64,000 bases of DNA from Siphonodentalium dalli (taxonomy: Eukaryota; Mollusca; Scaphopoda; Gadilida; Siphonodentaliidae), in NCBI GenBank assembly GCA_032622095.1, contig CP136062.1, forward strand, positions 145,038,351 to 145,102,350. The letters are read 5' to 3'. How positions within the stretch are numbered: the stretch's first letter is position 1; each line of letters opens with the position of its first letter. Under the pieces are notes generated by a model, which ran no database searches, was not told where the DNA came from, and saw only the letters and a program-made list of their open reading frames with translations. This document shows, in pieces, positions 59,165 to 64,000 of this stretch. The position numbers were made by a program, and so were the translations under genes.

Positions 59165-59837
59165 GAGCAGCACGACTTTATACAAGTGTGGTGAAGTAGG
59201 CGACAATGTTTCTTAGTAATTTTGCCACCCTCTTCGACATCCATGTTTTAATGGCGCAGCACACTTTCGGACTTTTCGTACCATGCCATGTGAGTCCTCG
59301 TATCATACGCTATATATATGTTCGCCATATTGGGACATGCTTAAAACCAAACGCTTTGTGTTGTTCCACACGAGGAAAGCAATGGTCCTTTGCTCTCTTT
59401 CATGTATGTTTTGAAGCTGTATTGTCACTGGAACGTGACAAGAGCGATAATGTTACTAGGTTGTTGAACATTATCTTAATCGTAGACAAACAGAATTGTA
59501 CGTGTCACCCCCTCCCTTTTTTGATACGCGGGGTTGGCGCCCCTTTCGGGTGATGCGTGGGTTTCACACCTCGCTATTACCAGGTATTCAATTCGTACCA
59601 ATCTTAACCGGTGTTATGGATTCAAATAAAAGTCTGACTGAAATAAAACTCGACTTTGATGCCGCGACAAATTGTGGCATTTGTTAGCTAGAGTTTATCT
59701 TTTTATCCGTTTCTGGTCTCGTTTTGTTAATCTAGCGCAAGCTTGTGATAGACATTCATAGATCAATCGCGTCGCACCCGATTCCGGTCATCAATGTGCC
59801 GGAAAAACGAAAATCACATTTTTCTTTAACTGGCACC
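59165..59837. other. Spacer with an unrecognised 115-codon open frame
   Basis: The plus-strand frame 59206-59553 is Cys- and His-containing but shows no domain, signal or splice context that I recognise. No other feature. Confidence 0.4.
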
Positions 59838-60794
59838 CAGTGTTCGCGCTGTCGGTAGCCAAATTAGCCAATGGCTAATCTTTTTCGAATTTGGCTAATA
59901 AAAATTTCATTTGGCTAAACTTTTGGCTAAACTTTTTTGACCCCAAATGGAGACTGAAAGCATGAATTTTGGCAAGTGGGTTTTCAATTCTGTGATGTGA
60001 ACGATCTACATGTAGTCCGAAAACATCGTAAGTGGGAATATATCGCCGACTGTACAAAGGGGAAACCCGATCGCGGACAGTACAAAGGGAAACCCGTCAC
60101 TCTGCGCGAAACAGCATTTTACATTTAATCCGCTAACCCCCCATTGTCTGTCTGATCACTCACGGGGCTCCTGCACAATGCATGTTTATGATGACATTGT
60201 ATTTATGACGGACAAGGTTTATGAGCACCATATGTAAGACAATAGCTTAATCAGCCAAATGTGAATCACGACAGATATTTTGTGGCTATTTGTCGTCAAT
60301 GCCAATACATTCCAAATAATATGCATGCTCTTATGACAAACTGTAATTTGATAATGTCGTAACAATATTAAGTTATTAGTTTCCAGATGTCACTTAGATA
60401 TTTTCGCAAGGATGATTAATATTTAATGATTTAAAAAAAAGATATTGATATAAAACCAAAAAATAATGACATTAAGAAGGACAATCCGGGGTTACCCCCC
60501 CCCCCAAATCACTCTTTCACATAAAGATTAATAAAGTTTTATTAAATGATATATATAAAAATATTTTTAGTTCATCAAAATTAGTTAAATTATTGTGTAT
60601 TTTACCTGTGTCTGTTAGTTTTGAAGTTTTAGTCATTAATTGTGAACCGATCAGAAAACGATGATTTAATTTTGCCATAGTTTTTTTTAATTTGGCCAAA
60701 AAACATTTGGCTAAAGTTTTTCTCATTTGGCTAATAAAAGTTTCATTTGGCTAAACGTTTGGCTAAAGTTTTTTTCGGTCCAGCGCGAACACTG
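59838..60794. mobile_element. 957-bp non-autonomous hAT-type element with perfect 8-bp duplication
   Basis: CTGGCACC at 59830-59837 and 60795-60802 flanks perfect ends CAGTGTTCGCGCTG. Both subterminal regions carry inverted or direct runs of ATTTGGCTAA/TTGGCTAAAC (at least five on the left, six on the right). The interior has a duplicated GACTGTACAAAGGGGAAACC / GACAGTACAAAGGGAAACCC. An 8-bp duplication and CAGTG tips are classic for hAT. No transposase coding. Confidence 0.92.
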
Positions 60795-60802
60795 CTGGCA
60801 CC

Positions 60803-63555
60803 CAGTCTTCAACGCCTCTGCATAACTGGTATTCTGGATTCAAATGGAGTGGTGGACACACTCTTATAGATAAGGATACTCAAACTTATAGCTGGGGGAA
60901 ATTAAACTGACATTATTTGGTCGATGTTTAAATAATAGCTTGTGGGTTCGAAAACGTTTTCTATGATAAGACTAACGGGGAAAATGGTGCTTTTGCTTGA
61001 AATAATGTAGGCGCTCGCAGCGACTGTGTGTGTACGAGACAGATGGGTATAATGTCGAGTGTGGTTGAAGCACCACACTCGCTAAATTAGCTGCTACGTT
61101 AACAAACACAATTCATCTACATTTAGACTCTCTGATTACATTGTTCAGTCTTCATTGACGATGAGTGTCGTGCCTCTCGTGTCAGCCACCAAACCCCTCG
61201 CTCTATTCGTACTTCAAGATATATCAAGTAAATTCAATATAGTTCTATGTTGTGACACCTAATAAGATGTCGGTAGAGATGGTACTTGCGAGAACGTGTG
61301 CATGGTTAAGGACTTCTTCGTGGTCCATGACGTATATATCCTTTTCTAAATGCTACATAGAGTGGTTTACAAATATACGTTGAAACTGTGGCGATCGATG
61401 CCATTCTTTCAAACTGGTTGTGTTGTGTGTCTCTGGGTCTATGCGTACTAACGTCTTCTGTTAGACAGAGACGGCATTTTCATTTCATACATTAGACTAA
61501 AATTATCTATTTCATCTAACCCGACCACATTGAAGAGATGCTTTTGTAAAAAAATATTTTCATATAGAGAAATCCGTTTAATATCGCAATCGGGCAATTT
61601 TCGTGTAGCCAATATTCAAAATCAAGTTATATGTAAATAGCAATTTGTCAATTCCTTGTCGAGAATATTTTGATTGTTTTTCAAACAATTCCCCAGAAAT
61701 TTACCTACTCATTCTTTTTGGAGCGTGTTTCGGGAATCATGCCAATTTTCAAGCTTGATTTTAGTTGAGGGACATCTCGATATGGTATTTCGATCGATAC
61801 ATGGCCAATGCGACGACAAGAAATAGGAATTTGTTCACGCTCACTGAATTAAGCACCAAATGAAGCAATGACCACAGAGTCCGTGCCTCCATAACTCTGA
61901 TATATATTTTCATGTACATGTAAGACCTAGATATTAAAAAAAACACCTCCCATATATACACCCCTGGTTAAGTGGGCCCACTGGTTTGCTACGATGTTCG
62001 TCGGTTCTGATGAATTACTATGGTGGTGGTGCTGTGCCAACTGATCATTGTGATGTTTAGCAAATGTACCGCTAGTTATTCTAAAGTTATCATGTTTCTA
62101 GTGTTTTAGCTAATCCGAGAAATTTGCGAAAAAATACAGTGTATGTACAAACCATTAATGAATATATATATATATTTACAGAGAGAGAGAGAGAGAGCCC
62201 CTATACGAGGGTATATACGGTGCATTGTCTCAACAGCAACATTTTGTCATAGCAGGAATTCAGTATGACCCACCAGCATCCTATCAAATTGACAGGCCCA
62301 CTTATCCAGGGGTGATATACACGTATTGGCATATGAATTGACTGCCTAACTAATGGGCTACGTCGTCATAATGCAGCCTTAAGCCGCACATCGATGATGA
62401 ATTTGCTTCGATTCCCGATCGGCGCGGATGTTTGAATTTAATCAAAGTAAAAATGTTCATGTAGCTGTTCTAGTTTGTCAGTTGCTTATCGGATCGGTGA
62501 TTTCTACTGTATGGAGTGGATGCCAGTCAAATTAGCCCTGTGTGCACCCTTTCCCCCGCCACTAATCACGTCGCAATATGGTATATACGACAGTGGAACT
62601 CGGACACATCAAGCGTATACATGTATAACACAGAGCTCTAACACACCGAATATGTCATCACCTGACGCCGGATCCATAGGTCGGTATTGAATTTGTATTG
62701 GCGAAAATTTATCTGAGAACTTATGGATATCACACTTAATTTAAGGCTGCATGACTATTGTTGTGGGGACAAAATTGGGGGGTACACACATGTAGAGATA
62801 TGTGTCTTTTTTTTAATCCATGGGCTCCGCTTGGGGTTCTAAATCGACATCCAGGCATTAAATCTCCATGTACCCCCGATGTTGCCGAATATAACTAATA
62901 ATAATCGAAATGTTCTAAGACAAATTGTATAATTATAGAATTACTGTAAGTTTGTCTTCAAAGTTTTTCGGTTAATCCACAATCCACAGGAGAACCACAA
63001 GTAGACAGTAGAAATAAAACGAGTGAACAATTATGATATTATTTCCGAAGAAAACCTATAAATAAAGTTGAAAGCCGACACGCCGTCACTCTAATCTCTA
63101 ATTTTTGTTTTTGTTTTTTTTCAAGTGGCGTCAGCGTCGGTCAAAAATTCCGCACACGTATGAGGGGGTGAGTGGACATTCACTGACGGTATACGTGGCA
63201 CTTGTGGGAGCTTCTGTGCTGATATATTCACATGTGTTCACATTTGACTACATTACAAGATCTCCTTTCAACCGTCTCGTGTATATCCTGACATAACCCT
63301 AGCTACTATTGGTACGAATAAGATAAAATATCTTTCCAAATAAACATTTATTTTCAATAAAGTAATAAGATATGCTAGTCAGATAACAAGACAAGTAATA
63401 TGGGGTATCCTGAAATACCTGCACTTTGAGCGACTATTAGAAGTATATCATATCATGAGCGACAAATATCTACTAAAATTGCAAGGTATCTAAAGATATA
63501 CATTGTTATATTACTGATTAGTATATGCATTAAAATATTATGCTACATATTATAA
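60803..63555. other. Non-coding spacer with short microsatellites
   Basis: (TA)n at 62163-62176 and (GA)n at 62181-62197. No exon-like sequence recognised. Confidence 0.55.
62181..62197. repeat. (GA)n microsatellite
   Basis: About eight GA dinucleotides directly after a TA run. Confidence 0.9.
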
Positions 63556-63696
63556 GTTACGGGACGCTTTGTGGTCGGATATGGTGTCATGTGAGGCGAA
63601 GTGAGATCAGTATTAGGCGAGGCCGTAGGCCGAGTCTAATATTGATCTCGCTGAGTCTCACATGACACCATATCCGACTACTAAGCGTCCCGTAAC
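63556..63696. repeat. 141-bp near-perfect palindrome (MITE-like)
   Basis: GTTACGGGACGC opens and GCGTCCCGTAAC closes the structure. The arms match through GTCGGATATGGTGTCATGTG and GCGA..TGAGATCA.TATTA. The centre is itself a palindrome, GAGGCCGTAGGCC. It could be a compact MITE or an end module of a larger element. No clear target duplication was read. Confidence 0.85.
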
Positions 63697-64000
63697 GTAT
63701 TTATTATGTCAGTGGACAAAATCCAACAAATCCATTTAATTAATCGTCGCTGTAATTTATTTTAATTTGGTAAGTTAAATATGGCCATTAACTTATGTAA
63801 CGTCACAGTGATGCGCCATGGGGTTGAACGTCAACGCGTTGAGTCAATGGCTAATCGCCAGAAATGGGACAATTTGTTGAGTTTGATAGTTAATTTATGA
63901 GTCTTTTGAATTCCTCAAATATATTGCATGCCGGTTTTAGTATATGGTACTTTGTCTTTGAATTCACAGAAAATGATTTCCGACAGATATTATCTTTCTT

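Noticed and set aside
60517-60726. Minus-strand frame with Lys/Ala-Lys repeats (MRKTLAKCFLAKLKKTMAKL)
   Set aside because: It is the translation of the TTTGGCTAAA subterminal repeats of the hAT element.

Overview
The window looks like nuclear DNA of an AT-rich invertebrate, most likely a mollusc or another lophotrochozoan. This rests on the intron-containing architecture, the dense mix of MITEs, foldback elements, Helitrons, SINEs and LINEs, and a secreted PAN/apple-like plus fibrinogen-domain gene of the kind found in molluscs. The taxon is inference. There are no operons, rRNA, functional tRNA genes or CRISPR arrays. Most long open frames are by-products of repeats.

Layout. 0.2-4.8 kb: a nearly full-length but dead non-LTR retrotransposon with ORF1, an APE-type endonuclease and a reverse transcriptase. 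7.4-11.9 kb: four DNA-transposon-derived elements whose ends and target-site duplications can be read directly. 13.2-14.0 kb: a non-autonomous Helitron. 15.7-22.4 kb, minus strand: the only convincing host gene, with a signal-peptide/PAN-like first exon and a terminal exon encoding a complete fibrinogen-related domain. Its presumed intron holds a tRNA-derived SINE and a cluster of TTAGTCA motifs. 22.9-26.7 kb: a palindromic TA-flanked MITE and an old direct duplication with coding-like debris.

26.8-36.4 kb is the most unusual region: a 9.6-kb foldback element with long, tandem-repeat-bearing inverted arms and an 8-bp target duplication. Nested inside it is a second, 2.7-kb foldback element with the same architecture, related tips and its own 8-bp duplication. 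The core of that one holds an inverted pair of about 15-bp minisatellites. No transposase is visible in either.

40.6-45.6 kb: a fragment with a hAT-like end, a dispersed repeat, a satellite of about 384 bp in about five copies, and a diverged tandem duplication. 46.9-54.3 kb: MITE families, including one TTAA-type element inserted into a TA-type element, with the empty site preserved in paralogous copies. 54.8-57.1 kb: three Helitron copies head to tail, rich in TCAAGGTCA nuclear-receptor-like half-sites. 58.4-60.8 kb: a minus-strand 3' LINE fragment of the 0.2-4.8 kb family, a TTAA element and a 957-bp hAT-type element with a perfect 8-bp duplication. 63.6 kb: a 141-bp near-perfect palindrome.

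Overall this is a repeat-dominated intergenic/intronic region around one secreted lectin-like gene. Family names for the DNA transposons rest on tips and duplication lengths only.
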